Origin: Bacillus sp. 103mf
GTDB lineage: Bacteria > Bacillota > Bacilli > Bacillales > Bacillaceae_G
NCBI RefSeq assembly: GCF_900116295.1
Contig: NZ_FPAF01000006.1
Span: 149,496 to 213,495, forward strand
Direction of reading: 5' to 3'
Length of the DNA: 64,000 nt
Within the stretch, counting starts at the first letter, position 1, and the number at the start of each line of letters is the position of its first letter. This document shows, piece by piece, positions 54,782 to 63,839 of the stretch. The notes under the pieces are model-generated. The model was not told the origin of the DNA, did no database searches, and was given only the letters and a program-made list of their open reading frames with translations. The position numbers and the translations under genes were made by a program.

Positions 54782-55538
54782 TCATTCCTTCTAACGGACT
54801 ACTCGCGACCCCGCAGCGCTTACATGCAATACGTCCTGCTTCAAAACCTAATCTTCCTGCCTGAATACTGAGCTTCATTGCTTCTGCCATTTTCACAGGA
54901 TCTTTTGCCCCGGAAACAGCTGTATTTAATAACACGCCTTCTGCGCCTAATTCCATCGCAAATGCTGCGTCAGCTGGACTACCAATGCCCGCGTCAACAA
55001 TAACGGGAACAGTTGCTTGCTGAATAATAAATCCTAAATTTAATGGGTTTACAATGCCAAGACCAGAGCCGATTGGTGATGCACCCGGCATAATCGCATG
55101 GACGCCTAATTCTTGTAATTTACGCGCTAACACAACATCATCAGACGTATACGGCAAAACGATAAACCCTTCTTTCAATAGCATTTCTGATGCTTTTAAC
55201 GTTTCAACTGGGTCTGGTAATAACGTTTGATCATCACCGATTACTTCTACTTTAATCATGTCGCATAAACCTGATGCTTTTGCTAGTTTTGCAATGCGCA
55301 CGGCTTCTTCTGCTGTTTTTGCTCCTGCTGTATTTGGAAGAAGGGTATACTTTGTTACATCAATTTTTTCTAGTAAATTGGGCTGCTCTGCATCAAAAAT
55401 ATCCATACGACGCACCGCAAACGTTAAAATTTCTGCTTCTGATACTTCAATTGCTTTCTTTTGTACATCAAAATCTGGAAATTTACCTGTTCCTAATAAC
55501 AGTCTAGAATGAAAATTAAATGGTCCAATCTTTAACAT
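54768..55538 (-). CDS. thiG: Thiazole synthase ThiG
   Basis: 256 aa TIM barrel that condenses deoxyxylulose-phosphate, dehydroglycine and ThiS-COSH sulfur. [13 protein letters not shown] at the start, the catalytic lysine in [11 protein letters not shown], and [31 protein letters not shown] 55538 has AGGAGG 9 nt upstream. Two nt after the thiS stop. Confidence 0.95.
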   Translation of the reverse strand: MLKIGPFNFHSRLLLGTGKFPDFDVQKKAIEVSEAEILTFAVRRMDIFDAEQPNLLEKIDVTKYTLLPNTAGAKTAEEAVRIAKLAKASGLCDMIKVEVIGDDQTLLPDPVETLKASEMLLKEGFIVLPYTSDDVVLARKLQELGVHAIMPGASPIGSGLGIVNPLNLGFIIQQATVPVIVDAGIGSPADAAFAMELGAEGVLLNTAVSGAKDPVKMAEAMKLSIQAGRLGFEAGRIACKRCGVASSPLEGMSVLE

Positions 55539-55540
55539 AA

Positions 55541-55744
55541 TCAACCGCCTCCTACGAATGTTACAATTTCAATTTGATCTCCCTCAAAAACAGATGTATC
55601 TTGATGATCCTCTTTTTGTAAAATATCTTGATTGCGTTCTACTACAACAATTTTCGTCTCTAATCCTAAATGAATAAGCAAATCAGCCACCGTCTTAACC
55701 TCAATTGGTACCTCTACTTGCCTTCCGTTAATTTTTAAATTCAA
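55541..55744 (-). CDS. thiS: Sulfur carrier protein ThiS
   Basis: 67 aa beta-grasp protein ending VTFVGGG, the GG tail that is adenylated and thiocarboxylated. [12 protein letters not shown] and [11 protein letters not shown] are family-typical. The start is TTG 55744 with GGGAGATG 5 nt upstream; longer readings run into repeat copy A11. Between thiO and thiS lies that repeat, which is unusual inside an operon. Confidence 0.92.
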   Translation of the reverse strand: MNLKINGRQVEVPIEVKTVADLLIHLGLETKIVVVERNQDILQKEDHQDTSVFEGDQIEIVTFVGGG

Positions 55745-55764
55745 GCTTTCATCTCCCTTACAAT

Positions 55765-55922
55765 ATATAAACCTAAAACCCTTTTCTTTTAGGGTGGGCG
55801 AGTGGTCCTGGCCTTGCATAGTAGCGGTCAGGGCCTTTTTCTGCCACGTCCTGTGCTAAAACAAAAAGAGAACACGAGTGCAGGTCTCCTTTTTCCCTAA
55901 CAGCAACTTATATATCGAAAAT
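55765..55922 (-). repeat. Family A interspersed repeat, copy A11, inside the thi operon
   Basis: Reverse orientation: TTTAGGGTGGGCGAGTGG, CTGGCCTTGCATAGTAGCGG, CAGGGCCTTTTTCTGCCACG, AAAACAAAAAGAGAACACGAG. Sits in the only large gap (187 nt) of the operon, between thiO and thiS, in the same direction as the genes, so it must be transcribed. Confidence 0.87.
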
Positions 55923-55931
55923 AAAATTGAT

Positions 55932-57041
55932 TTACATAGATTGAGAAAGTAATGAATCTAGTAAACCATTTTCTTGCTTTCCTTCAATAAGATCAGCCAT
56001 ATACTCCCCTGAAACTGGACTTAATAAAATTCCATTTCGATAATGGCCCGTACAAGCATATAAACCAGTAATGTCTGTATGTCTGCCGATATATGGCATA
56101 CTATGATTCGATTGTGGACGTAATCCTGCCCATGCCCCGTCCCATTCTGCTTCCTTTAATGCTGGAAGAATCCGATACGCACGCTCCAATATAGAAGTAA
56201 TACTTTCTGGACGCACCGCCTTGTTATATGTATGAGGTTTCATTGTTGCTCCAATGACATAGCGTCCACCGCGCTTCGGTGCGATATAAAATCGCTCTTG
56301 AAAAATAGGTGCTTGTAATAATGGTTTACGACTGCGCACTGCAACGACTTCACCTTTCACAGGATATGTTCCCCACTCACGGTGAAAATATTTTAATAGT
56401 TTTGTACTCCATGAACCGCCTGCAACTACTACATTTTCACATGAAATCGCGCCTTCTGTCGTAAGTAATCCTGTTACATGATTATCGTTCATTTGAATAT
56501 CAAACACTTCAGTTTCTTCATATATATCCGCTCCAGATAGCGCAGCAGAGTGAGCGAATGCTTTCGTCAGCTCTGGGGCAATCACATGACCATCTTTTGG
56601 GTGGTAGACTGCTCCAATAATAGAAGTAGATAAATAGGGCTCTTTTTCCCGCAATTCTTCTCCTGAGATAAAATGAGACTCTTCTCCTGTTTGCTGTTGC
56701 CATTTCATAATATGAAGAAGCCGTATACTCTCTTCTTCATTTTGAGCAATGCGGTAAATCCCTTTTTCTTCATATCCAATATCAATTCCGGTTTTATCAC
56801 GTAATAGACTTGAAAGTTTTGGAAACATCGCGCGGCTTTTCCTGCCTAACTCAAACAGCGGATCGTATTCATCCCATTCCGCCTGTACGCCTAATAATCC
56901 GGCTGCTGCTTTAGAGGCTTCAGAAGCAATCTTTTGTTTTTCAATGATGGCAACTTTATAACCTCTTTCAGCAAGGAAATGTGCAACCGAACTTCCGATT
57001 ACACCGCCGCCAACGATGGCAACATCATATACTTTTTTCAT
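55932..57041 (-). CDS. thiO: Glycine oxidase ThiO
   Basis: 369 aa FAD enzyme oxidising glycine to the imine used for the thiazole ring. Dinucleotide motif DVAIVGGGVIGSSVAHFLAE, GLLGVQAEWDEYDPLFEL, VVVAGGSWSTKLL, and ACTGHYRNGILLSPVSG with the usual C-terminal RNG segment. Start ATG 57041 lies within the end of tenI (16-nt overlap) with a weak GGGCGAG site; length fits the family. Confidence 0.94.
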   Translation of the reverse strand: MKKVYDVAIVGGGVIGSSVAHFLAERGYKVAIIEKQKIASEASKAAAGLLGVQAEWDEYDPLFELGRKSRAMFPKLSSLLRDKTGIDIGYEEKGIYRIAQNEEESIRLLHIMKWQQQTGEESHFISGEELREKEPYLSTSIIGAVYHPKDGHVIAPELTKAFAHSAALSGADIYEETEVFDIQMNDNHVTGLLTTEGAISCENVVVAGGSWSTKLLKYFHREWGTYPVKGEVVAVRSRKPLLQAPIFQERFYIAPKRGGRYVIGATMKPHTYNKAVRPESITSILERAYRILPALKEAEWDGAWAGLRPQSNHSMPYIGRHTDITGLYACTGHYRNGILLSPVSGEYMADLIEGKQENGLLDSLLSQSM

Positions 57042-57654
57042 GATTTCTCGCCCACTTTCGTATCGTTTCCTTATATAATTTCGCCTGTTCATTCGGTTTT
57101 ACTGCACTTAAAATTCCAGACATAATTGCGATACCATCAGCGCCGGTGCCGAGTACTTCTGCCGTATTATGAGGAGTAATCCCTCCAATAGCGGTAATTG
57201 GGATTGTTAAACGGTTTGCTATTTCCGTAATCCCGGCTAATCCTCTTGGCGGAACTCCCTTTTTAGAGTTTGTTTGAAACAAATGCCCATACAGAAGAGA
57301 ATCTGCACCACTTTGAAAAGCAGAAACAGCTTCTTCAAATGAGTGCACGGAGTAACCAACATGCAAATAAGAAAATTTTTCTTTAACAGACTTTATATCC
57401 GCGCTGCGATATCCAAGTTGGACACGTCTAATATTGAATAAAATTGCAATATCAATCCGATCATTGATGACAAGTTTAGAAGAAGGAAACCCCTTATGTA
57501 AGAGCTTTTCCACACCTTCATATAACTCTTTCGTACTTTTCTCTCGCTCACGAATGTGCAAATAATCTATTTCACTTTCAATATCAGTTGCTATATGTGC
57601 TAACTCTTCAAATGACATACGACCATTTGATATAACGTGAAGCTCAGCTTTCAT
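57025..57654 (-). CDS. tenI: Thiazole tautomerase TenI
   Basis: 209 aa ThiE-like TIM barrel. LHIREREKST replaces the ThiE pyrophosphate contacts, HVGYSVHSFEEAVSAFQSGAD, GLFQTNSKKGVPPRG type loop and TAIGGITPHN are as in TenI, which aromatises the thiazole product rather than making thiamine phosphate. True ThiE is not in this window. ATG 57654 has GTAGGCG 8 nt upstream. Confidence 0.9.
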   Translation of the reverse strand: MKAELHVISNGRMSFEELAHIATDIESEIDYLHIREREKSTKELYEGVEKLLHKGFPSSKLVINDRIDIAILFNIRRVQLGYRSADIKSVKEKFSYLHVGYSVHSFEEAVSAFQSGADSLLYGHLFQTNSKKGVPPRGLAGITEIANRLTIPITAIGGITPHNTAEVLGTGADGIAIMSGILSAVKPNEQAKLYKETIRKWARNHEKSI

Positions 57655-57709
57655 ATCCATTCGCCTACTTTAAAATGGTTTCAAACTATTCGTTTGCCGA
57701 AAAGAAACG

Positions 57710-58405
57710 TTACGAAATTGTAGTATGTTCTTGCTCCTCAAAACCCCACATCTCCTTGCGATATGCCATATCCCAAAATAAGTATTCAAACCGACTGGAA
57801 TATAAGAAGATTTCTTCTAAACGATTTAGTTCTTCTTCTGTTTTCCCAATTGTAATTTCATTAAATAAATCAATTAACCATATACAAAGATCCCCATATT
57901 CTTCAGAGCTGTATCCTCGAATCCACTCACCAAAAAATTCATGATCACGTGCTCCTGAAATAGCATTCAAACGCTTTCCACTCTCCCAATAACTCCACAT
58001 ACATGGAAGCAATGCTGCAATTAACTCAGCAAGTGTACCGTTTTGTGAGACAGACATCATATAGTTTGTATATGCTAGATTCATAGCAGACGGCTTTGCT
58101 AATTCCATGTCTTCAACAGAAATTCCTAAACGTTTTGCATATTGTTTATGAATCTTCATTTCCCCATTTAAAATGCCATCAATTTGTTCAGCAAACTTCG
58201 CCATCACTTTTGGATTTGTTGCTTTTACAACACCGATTGCATATAACTTTGCGTAATCTAACAAATACAAATAATCTTGAACAATATAATGTTGAAATCT
58301 ATCTTTCTCTAACGTTCCATCTCCCATACCTGTTACAAATGGATGATTATGACTTTTTTCCCAAACAGGTTGCACTTTTTCAAATAGTCTTTCACAAAAT
58401 GTCAT
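57710..58405 (-). CDS. tenA: Aminopyrimidine aminohydrolase TenA (thiaminase II)
   Basis: 231 aa all-helical enzyme that salvages aminopyrimidines from degraded thiamine. HPFVTGMGDGTLEKDRFQHYIVQDYLYL, the active-site Cys in LLPCMWSYWEIG-like LLPCMWSYWES, and EFFGEWIRGYSSEEY. AGGAAGGGG is the ribosome site at ATG 58405. First gene of the operon, behind two TPP riboswitches. Confidence 0.95.
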   Translation of the reverse strand: MTFCERLFEKVQPVWEKSHNHPFVTGMGDGTLEKDRFQHYIVQDYLYLLDYAKLYAIGVVKATNPKVMAKFAEQIDGILNGEMKIHKQYAKRLGISVEDMELAKPSAMNLAYTNYMMSVSQNGTLAELIAALLPCMWSYWESGKRLNAISGARDHEFFGEWIRGYSSEEYGDLCIWLIDLFNEITIGKTEEELNRLEEIFLYSSRFEYLFWDMAYRKEMWGFEEQEHTTIS

Positions 58406-58437
58406 CTCAGTTTCCCCTTCCTGTATATATGTTCCCA

Positions 58438-58469
58438 AATAAAAAACCACTTCTATATAAGAAGTGGCC
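58438..58469 (-). terminator. Terminator of the second TPP module
   Basis: Minus strand: GGCCACTTCTTATATAGAAGTGGTTTTTT. Confidence 0.9.
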
Positions 58470-58503
58470 ACAGCAAACAAAAGAAAACCTCATTTGTTGT
58501 TTC

Positions 58504-58587
58504 CACTTCCCTACGCTAGCATCACCTAGATCAGGTCATAAGGGTTAAGGTTTTTACCTCTCTCAGCTTTTAAGCACCCCTAGTGGT
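58504..58587 (-). promoter_or_regulatory. thiM-like element: TPP riboswitch, gene-proximal copy
   Basis: Minus strand: CACTAGGGGTGCTT, GCTGAGAGAGG, ACCCTTATGACCTGATCTAGG, GATGCTAGCGTAGGGAAGTG: the THI-box consensus with CUGAGA and ACCUGAUCUGG-type core. Followed by its own terminator at 58438-58469. Confidence 0.97.
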
Positions 58588-58605
58588 GTTCTATAAAATT
58601 TTCAA

Positions 58606-58643
58606 TAAAAAATCCCCGTTTCTATGCATAAAGAAACGGGGAC
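58606..58643 (-). terminator. Terminator between the two TPP modules
   Basis: Minus strand: CCCCGTTTC, loop, GAAACGGGG then ATTTTTTAT. Confidence 0.9.
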
Positions 58644-58661
58644 GTTATTTATATCGTCCAA

Positions 58662-58755
58662 GTTGCTTCCCTACGCTAGCATCATCTAGATCAGGTTCAA
58701 GGGTCAAAGACTATAGGTCTTACTCTCAGCTAGCAACACTAGCTCCCCTAGCATT
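58662..58755 (-). promoter_or_regulatory. TPP riboswitch, promoter-proximal copy
   Basis: Minus strand: TGCTAGGGGAGCTAG, GCTGAGAGTAAG, ACCCTTGAACCTGATCTAG, GATGCTAGCGTAGGGAAGC. With the copy at 58504 it forms a tandem aptamer-terminator arrangement. Confidence 0.97.
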
Positions 58756-58816
58756 ATATTCATTTAACATAGTCAGTATACCATCGCCATATCTCATCGG
58801 CAACTCTTTTCATTTA

Positions 58817-58922
58817 TGAAGTGAAACTCCCATCGGCAAAGTTTCTTTATCCCTCACCAATCTTCTTTGTTTCTCTCTGAATCTTGAGGTGGGGATCTTA
58901 CTGCCCGTTAATACGGGATAAA
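58817..58922 (+). repeat. Family B interspersed repeat, copy B6
   Basis: AAGTGAAACTCCCATCGGC, CACCAATCTTCTTTG, TCTCTCTGAATCTTGAGG, TTACTGCCCGTTAATACGGG. Lies just upstream of the thi leader. Confidence 0.85.
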
Positions 58923-59079
58923 GTAAAACACTAATCGTTTAAACAAAATAAAACATTATAAAAACATATTGTAAGTTCAGAAAAAAACGAATTTCTTCTA
59001 TCTATTTCCATAACAGCTATAAATCTGCTATCCTTTTATTATATAGCTTTATAATCTATATCCATTTAAATTTTCCGAC

Positions 59080-59236
59080 ATATAAGTCGCTACTATGCAG
59101 AATATAACATGACCGCTACTTGCTTTCTCCTTTTGTCTTCTACCTTGCGTATAGTAGGAAAAGGCCCTGACCGTTTCTATGTATGGCCAAATGCTCTCCC
59201 TAAAAAGAAAGGAGTGTTTATGTCAATTTTTTAACT
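59080..59236 (+). repeat. Family A interspersed repeat, copy A12
   Basis: CCGACATATAAGTCGCTAC, ACATGACCGCTACTTGC, GGCCCTGACCGTTTCTATG, ATGGCCAAATGCTCTCCC, TAAAAAGAAAGGAGTGTTTA. With B6 it fills the gap before the peptidase gene. Confidence 0.87.
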
Positions 59237-59355
59237 TGTATATATAGAGAAAAAGCATTCGCTTGTTTTTAATCAACGAATATATTACAAACTCAATATC
59301 TTTACATTATGATTTTAATCATAATAATTCATTACATAAGGAGGTCTATGAATAT

Positions 59356-60516
59356 ATGAATTTAAAAGTCGCAACAATAACAGCTACTACTGTAGCAGTT
59401 GCTTCTATGCTCCCCTCTATAGCAGAATCTAATGTACATACTGTAACAGCAGAGCAAACATCAAAAGCAAAAATTGGTTATGTAAAAACGGAAACATTAC
59501 AAATGTACAATAGTCCTAATGGGACAGATTATGTTATTGACAGCATTACGCGTGGCACTCCCATTACAATTCTTGAAGCAACAAATGAATGGTATAAAGT
59601 TCACGTTCACAATAAAACTGGCTATGTAAAAAAAGAAGCAATTTCTTTAACAAAACCACACGATAGTGGAAATCAATATATCGTAAATACGGATGCAGTA
59701 AACGTTCGCTCTGAACCAAATACACAATCTGAAATTGTTACTGTATTACCAAATGGAAAATTTGTTACTGTTCAAGAAGAACAAGAGGGATGGTATAAAG
59801 TTATACAAAATGGAACAAGCGGCTATGTAAAGAAAGAATTTTTATCTAACGCCGATCAGCCATTAGTAAAAGGACTTACTGTGCAAGGTGGAAGTTCTTA
59901 CTATGTTGCCACTCCGACATTAAAAGTACGTAGCGGAGCAGGAACAAATACAGCTATTATTGGTTCTTTAACCAATGGGACACAAATACAAGTCGTTGAA
60001 AATATGGGAACATGGTATAAAATTCGCTACGGATCAGGATATGGCTATGTCGCACAGCATTGTATAATGCAAAGACAACAGCAGCAGCAACCAAAACAGA
60101 AAGCTACACCATCTATTCCAGCTGTATTTAAATATCCTGCTCAAGGAAAAATCAGCTCGGAATTTGATATACGCTGGGGAGAAATGCACTATGGCGTAGA
60201 TATTGCAGCAACAGGAAATGTTCCAATCCAAGCTGCAGCACCTGGAACTGTTGTTAAATCATATTATTCTACAAGCTATGGAAATGTTGTATTTGTTGCT
60301 CATCGTATAAACGGGAATTTATACACAACTGTATATGCTCACATGAAAAGTCGAGTTGTCAAAGCAGGAGACACAGTGACAACAAGCCAATTGCTCGGTT
60401 ATATGGGAAATACAGGACATTCGCATGGACAACACTTACATTTTGAATTACATAACGGGGAATGGAATTTTGAAAAAACAAATGCTGTAAATCCACTTCC
60501 TTTCTTAGTTAGGTAA
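59356..60516 (+). CDS. Secreted M23 peptidase with three SH3 domains
   Basis: 386 aa. Signal peptide (cleavage near residue 20-28), three bacterial SH3 repeats (about 40-100, 105-170 and 190-250, each with NVR/KVRSGAG-type and GYVKKE ends), a Gln-rich linker, then a LytM/M23 domain with HYGVDIAATG and the metal-binding HSHGQHLHFEL. It likely cuts peptide bridges in peptidoglycan outside the cell. ATG 59356 follows AAGGAGG by 11 nt; no better in-frame start exists. Followed 6 nt later by a small membrane protein gene. Confidence 0.9.
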   Translation: MNLKVATITATTVAVASMLPSIAESNVHTVTAEQTSKAKIGYVKTETLQMYNSPNGTDYVIDSITRGTPITILEATNEWYKVHVHNKTGYVKKEAISLTKPHDSGNQYIVNTDAVNVRSEPNTQSEIVTVLPNGKFVTVQEEQEGWYKVIQNGTSGYVKKEFLSNADQPLVKGLTVQGGSSYYVATPTLKVRSGAGTNTAIIGSLTNGTQIQVVENMGTWYKIRYGSGYGYVAQHCIMQRQQQQQPKQKATPSIPAVFKYPAQGKISSEFDIRWGEMHYGVDIAATGNVPIQAAAPGTVVKSYYSTSYGNVVFVAHRINGNLYTTVYAHMKSRVVKAGDTVTTSQLLGYMGNTGHSHGQHLHFELHNGEWNFEKTNAVNPLPFLVR

Positions 60517-60522
60517 CGCATA

Positions 60523-60876
60523 ATGGCACGTAATATTGCATTAATTATTGAGTGTTTCGCATTTTTCGGTTTAGTTTATTGCTTATTAATTTATAACACA
60601 AACATTGTATTTTTAAGCATTATTATTGCGTTTGTTGCTTGTGAAGTGATGATGGAAACATTCAAAATTCGACTAAAGCGACATATTTCACACATATATA
60701 CCACACTATTCATTATAAGTTCTTTATTAACAAGCATCATTTTTAATGGCTTACATGTCTCCGCAATGTTTCCAGTATTTTTTATGACTATTCTTCTGAT
60801 AGTATCTCAGTATATATATGTTCCAAAACATCGTAAACAACAACAACATGAAGAAACATGGAAAGTGGGAAAATAA
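60523..60876 (+). CDS. Small membrane protein downstream of the M23 peptidase
   Basis: 117 aa, four hydrophobic segments and a basic, Gln/His-rich tail KHRKQQQHEETWKVGK. It starts 6 nt after the peptidase stop; the segment TTAGTTAGGTAACGC offers only a weak ribosome site, so translation may depend on coupling. Unknown family, possibly a membrane partner of the peptidase. Confidence 0.7.
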   Translation: MARNIALIIECFAFFGLVYCLLIYNTNIVFLSIIIAFVACEVMMETFKIRLKRHISHIYTTLFIISSLLTSIIFNGLHVSAMFPVFFMTILLIVSQYIYVPKHRKQQQHEETWKVGK

Positions 60877-60918
60877 TGCCACGATTCTTTGGGATTATTT
60901 TCTTTTTTCTTTACTATT

Positions 60919-60955
60919 AAATAAGGATTCCACATGATGTGGAATCCTTATTTAT
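60919..60955 (+). terminator. Terminator of the peptidase operon
   Basis: AAATAAGGATTCCACAT, GATGTGGAATCCTTATTT. Confidence 0.9.
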
Positions 60956-60974
60956 GTTCTATATATACAAGTTT

Positions 60975-61128
60975 TCAAAAAATATAACTCTTTCTTTTTT
61001 GGGGAACGAGAGCATCTGGCCGTGCATAGGAACGATCTGCTCTCACCTCATGCAAAGTTTAAAACAAAAGGAGAAAGCAAGTAGCGGTCATCTTATATTC
61101 TACATAGCAGTGATTTATATTTCAGAAA
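60975..61128 (-). repeat. Family A interspersed repeat, copy A13 (diverged centre)
   Basis: GGGGAACGAGAGCATCTGGC, CGTGCATAGGAACGATC, AAAACAAAAGGAGAAAGCAA, GTAGCGGTCAT. The usual CAGGGCCTTTTTCTGCCACG is replaced by TGCTCTCACCTCATGC. Confidence 0.8.
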
Positions 61129-61187
61129 ATTCAAACGTATATATATAAATACAAATTAAAAATCTAACATAAAACTACTTTTCTATT

Positions 61188-62339
61188 TTACCCGCATGCA
61201 TACTGCTCATAAATAAAACTTAAATTATATTTATGTTCTAAATTCATACGTTGTTCGTCGCTACACCAATAAAATAAAATATCATGTATTGATGCATAGC
61301 GCTTATTCTTTAAAAATTGCTTAATAAAGGAAGGAAAACAATTTGGTAATTGTATAAATATATAATTGCGTAGTAGTTCCTCTTTATAATCGATTCCTTT
61401 ACATATATGCATAAGTTCTTCACAATAATACATTTGCTGTGGAACTTGAATCATTTCAAAAAATGGAATGTATGATAGTAATTGCCCAATAAAGTGCTCA
61501 TATTTTGTTATAAATTCCAACGACACATGTTCCATCATCTCTTTTATAACAAACAAATAATCATCAACATGAGTTGTCTTCAACGGATTAAGACGATCAG
61601 ATATTTGTGCAATCACTGCACGCTGGCATGCTACAGCAGCATGGCTTGGTTCATAATATGTTAAGAAATCCGTACATTTTCTATATTTTTTTAATAAATC
61701 TAACGTGTATACATCACAAATATACGTATTGCAATATATTGCTAACTCCATTAAAATTTCATCTAACTTCTCTTTTGATAATCCCTTTGCTTGTTTACAA
61801 AGATAGAGAAACATAAACTCCATCATTTCTTTATGAGACAAAAGTGTCTTATACTTTTCAATACACTCTACATTAAACTTAATTCTTTCCCAAATAAAAT
61901 CATCATTACTTTCTAATTCCGTAACCTTTTGTTTTATAACTAAATAATTCCAAGCAACTACTTGTGTAAATGCATCCCATGATTCATACTCTAGCGATGT
62001 TTGTACGAATTCCTCTAATCCTTCAGCAATCATAAAATCATAAGCCTGTTGATACCATCCTACTTCTTGGCATAAACGAATAATTCGAACCAAAGTTGGC
62101 ATTTCATCTTTATGAAACTTCGGTAAATCATGTAATTTTTTCATTCCATATAAAATAAAAAGAATTAAATTTTCTTTCTTATAAAATTCTTTTTCTTTCC
62201 AAGCCAGAATAGTTCGTTCTTTTCCTTCTCCTTTTGGATACTTTGGTATAAGTAAAGAGAGTAAATCTGCAAAATTTTCCGGCTCTGTATACGCATCCGT
62301 AACCAAGTTCCAATTGGGTTCGGTTTGCACAATCCCCAT
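61188..62339 (-). CDS. Large helical protein, unknown function
   Basis: 383 aa, soluble, no signal peptide, nearly all helix, rich in Tyr, Phe, Leu and Cys. Repeating helix pairs with aromatic pattern (GWYQQAYDFMIAEGL, WDAFTQVVAWNYLV, KRYASIHDILFYWC) suggest TPR- or HEAT-like helical repeats, but no known motif is clear. A GGGGGAAT ribosome site lies close to the ATG. Isolated gene between repeat copy A13 and the CBS gene. I recognise no family. Confidence 0.7.
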   Translation of the reverse strand: MGIVQTEPNWNLVTDAYTEPENFADLLSLLIPKYPKGEGKERTILAWKEKEFYKKENLILFILYGMKKLHDLPKFHKDEMPTLVRIIRLCQEVGWYQQAYDFMIAEGLEEFVQTSLEYESWDAFTQVVAWNYLVIKQKVTELESNDDFIWERIKFNVECIEKYKTLLSHKEMMEFMFLYLCKQAKGLSKEKLDEILMELAIYCNTYICDVYTLDLLKKYRKCTDFLTYYEPSHAAVACQRAVIAQISDRLNPLKTTHVDDYLFVIKEMMEHVSLEFITKYEHFIGQLLSYIPFFEMIQVPQQMYYCEELMHICKGIDYKEELLRNYIFIQLPNCFPSFIKQFLKNKRYASIHDILFYWCSDEQRMNLEHKYNLSFIYEQYACG

Positions 62340-62518
62340 ATAATTCCCCCTCCATTTTCTATATGTATGATAAAATATTTGAATGCTATTAAACTATTCA
62401 TCAATATTATTATATTCAAAATAACATATAATGCTTATATTTATTAGTATATCATTTTTTTCATATGTTAATAGTTATTAACAAAAATTCCAAAAATAAT
62501 TTACATAAAATGTGAATT

Positions 62519-62546
62519 TAATCTGCGGGGAAGCCCCCACAGATTA
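62519..62546. repeat. Short hairpin related to family B
   Basis: AATCTGCGGGGAAGCCCCCACAGATT. The same type of C/G stem as AATCAGTGGGGGATGAAGCC in B2. The rest of 62340-62673 shows nothing I recognise, except a GCAAACAGA/TCTGTTTGC stem overlapping the end of the CBS gene. Confidence 0.45.
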
Positions 62547-62673
62547 TGAATTAAACTAATGAGGCGCATATTAACATGCTTATCCTTCACTACATCATTG
62601 CTTTCAAATAAATTTTCAGATGAAGCATTCCTGCCCTCAAATAGCAAATTGCAAACAGAATAAAAGTATTTCT

Positions 62674-63093
62674 TTAGTCTGTTTGCTCTGATATTTCACT
62701 TAAGGCAACGCCTGCCTGATCATCTGCATATTTAGTTGTTGCTAAATCACCAAGTGATAGCATTCCAACAAGTTGCCCATGTTCAACTACTGGTAATCTT
62801 CTTATTTGGTAACGTGCCATTAACTCTGTCACTTTTTCAATAGCATCATCAGGTGACACTGAAATAATTTGTGTTGTCATAACATTTGTAATTTGATTGG
62901 AACCTGGATGCTTTTCTGCAATTCCTCGCACAACCAAATCACGGTCTGTTACAAGACCGATAACTTGATTATTCTCCACAACAGGAATCATTCCTATATC
63001 TTCTTCTTTCATTTTCACCGCTGCTTCATATACGTTGTCTAGTGGTGTACATTGTACAATATTCGTGCTCATCAATTCTCGAACAGTTGTCAT
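62674..63093 (-). CDS. CBS-domain pair protein
   Basis: 139 aa of two CBS motifs (about residues 1-60 and 70-128): VRELMSTNIVQCTPLDNVYEAAVKMKEEDIGMIPVV, GLVTDRDLVVR, MTTQIISVSPDDAIEKVTELM, RRLPVVEHGQLVGMLSLGDLA. Stand-alone CBS pairs of this Hrp1/YhcV type bind adenosyl ligands and often act in stress. ATG 63093 follows AAAGGAGGG by 10 nt; 13 extra codons to 63132 would contain this site. Confidence 0.92.
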   Translation of the reverse strand: MTTVRELMSTNIVQCTPLDNVYEAAVKMKEEDIGMIPVVENNQVIGLVTDRDLVVRGIAEKHPGSNQITNVMTTQIISVSPDDAIEKVTELMARYQIRRLPVVEHGQLVGMLSLGDLATTKYADDQAGVALSEISEQTD

Positions 63094-63805
63094 AAATATA
63101 TTACCCTCCTTTACACACTTTATCATTTCCAACCCTCTTCATTTCAATTCGCAAGTTCCTTAAAAGATAAACGAGATACCATCTCTTATTAAAAACAGAT
63201 GAAATTACACTTTATCAAATGTAGAAAACTATGTAATCATAAAACGCAAAATAAATTGGATATTCACAGCTACAATGACCAATTCTAAAAACTTTAGAAT
63301 TGCGGAGAGTAAATATAGACTTTATCGTTCTTATTTGAGAAGGCAGCTTGTAAAGATACAGAGCAATAAGCAGGATGAGGTTAGTAAAAGAAATACTTTA
63401 TACCGTAAAATATTCATGCAACATTCCGTTGTACAATCATCAAAATGAATTGATGTAGTTCAATTCTGAGTATAGCTAAAATAATCAATTGGTAAAAATA
63501 TAATGTACTATATTCTTTCCTAATTACACAAAATCATACAAAATCCTTCATTATTTATAATAAAAAATAAAACATTTTATAATATGATAAAGATATACTT
63601 ATTGTTATAATAGCTTGAAACGTCCATCAGTAGATTTTCTTTATTCGACTACTTTTGGTTAGTTGAAGCATTCTCATTCTTACTGTCCAAAAGTAGCCCA
63701 ATAAACATATGTATAAGGAGATCATTAATCAGAAGTAATTATAATTCGTTATAATAAATACGATATACGGAAAAAATAATATATAATATTATTTTTCTTC
63801 AAATA
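63094..63805. other. 712-bp stretch without a supported gene
   Basis: AT-rich. 63613-63700 (GAAACGTCCATCAGTAG, TTCTTTATTCG, TTCTTACTGTCC) may be a decayed family B copy. A 57-codon ORF at 63275-63448 lacks a ribosome site. Nothing else is recognised. Confidence 0.5.
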
Positions 63806-63836
63806 AAAAGAGTCAGCATAGTGCTGACTCTTTTTA
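63806..63836 (-). terminator. Terminator of the tRNA cluster
   Basis: Minus strand: AAAAAGAGTCAGCAC, TATGCTGACTCTTTTT. Confidence 0.92.
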
Positions 63837-63839
63837 TAA

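Noticed and set aside
60939-61148. 69-codon plus-strand ORF
   Set aside because: Runs through repeat copy A13 with no ribosome site.
63275-63448. 57-codon ORF starting MTNSKNFRIAESKYRLYRSY
   Set aside because: Basic and possibly a fragment, but there is no ribosome site, no family match and no neighbour that supports it.
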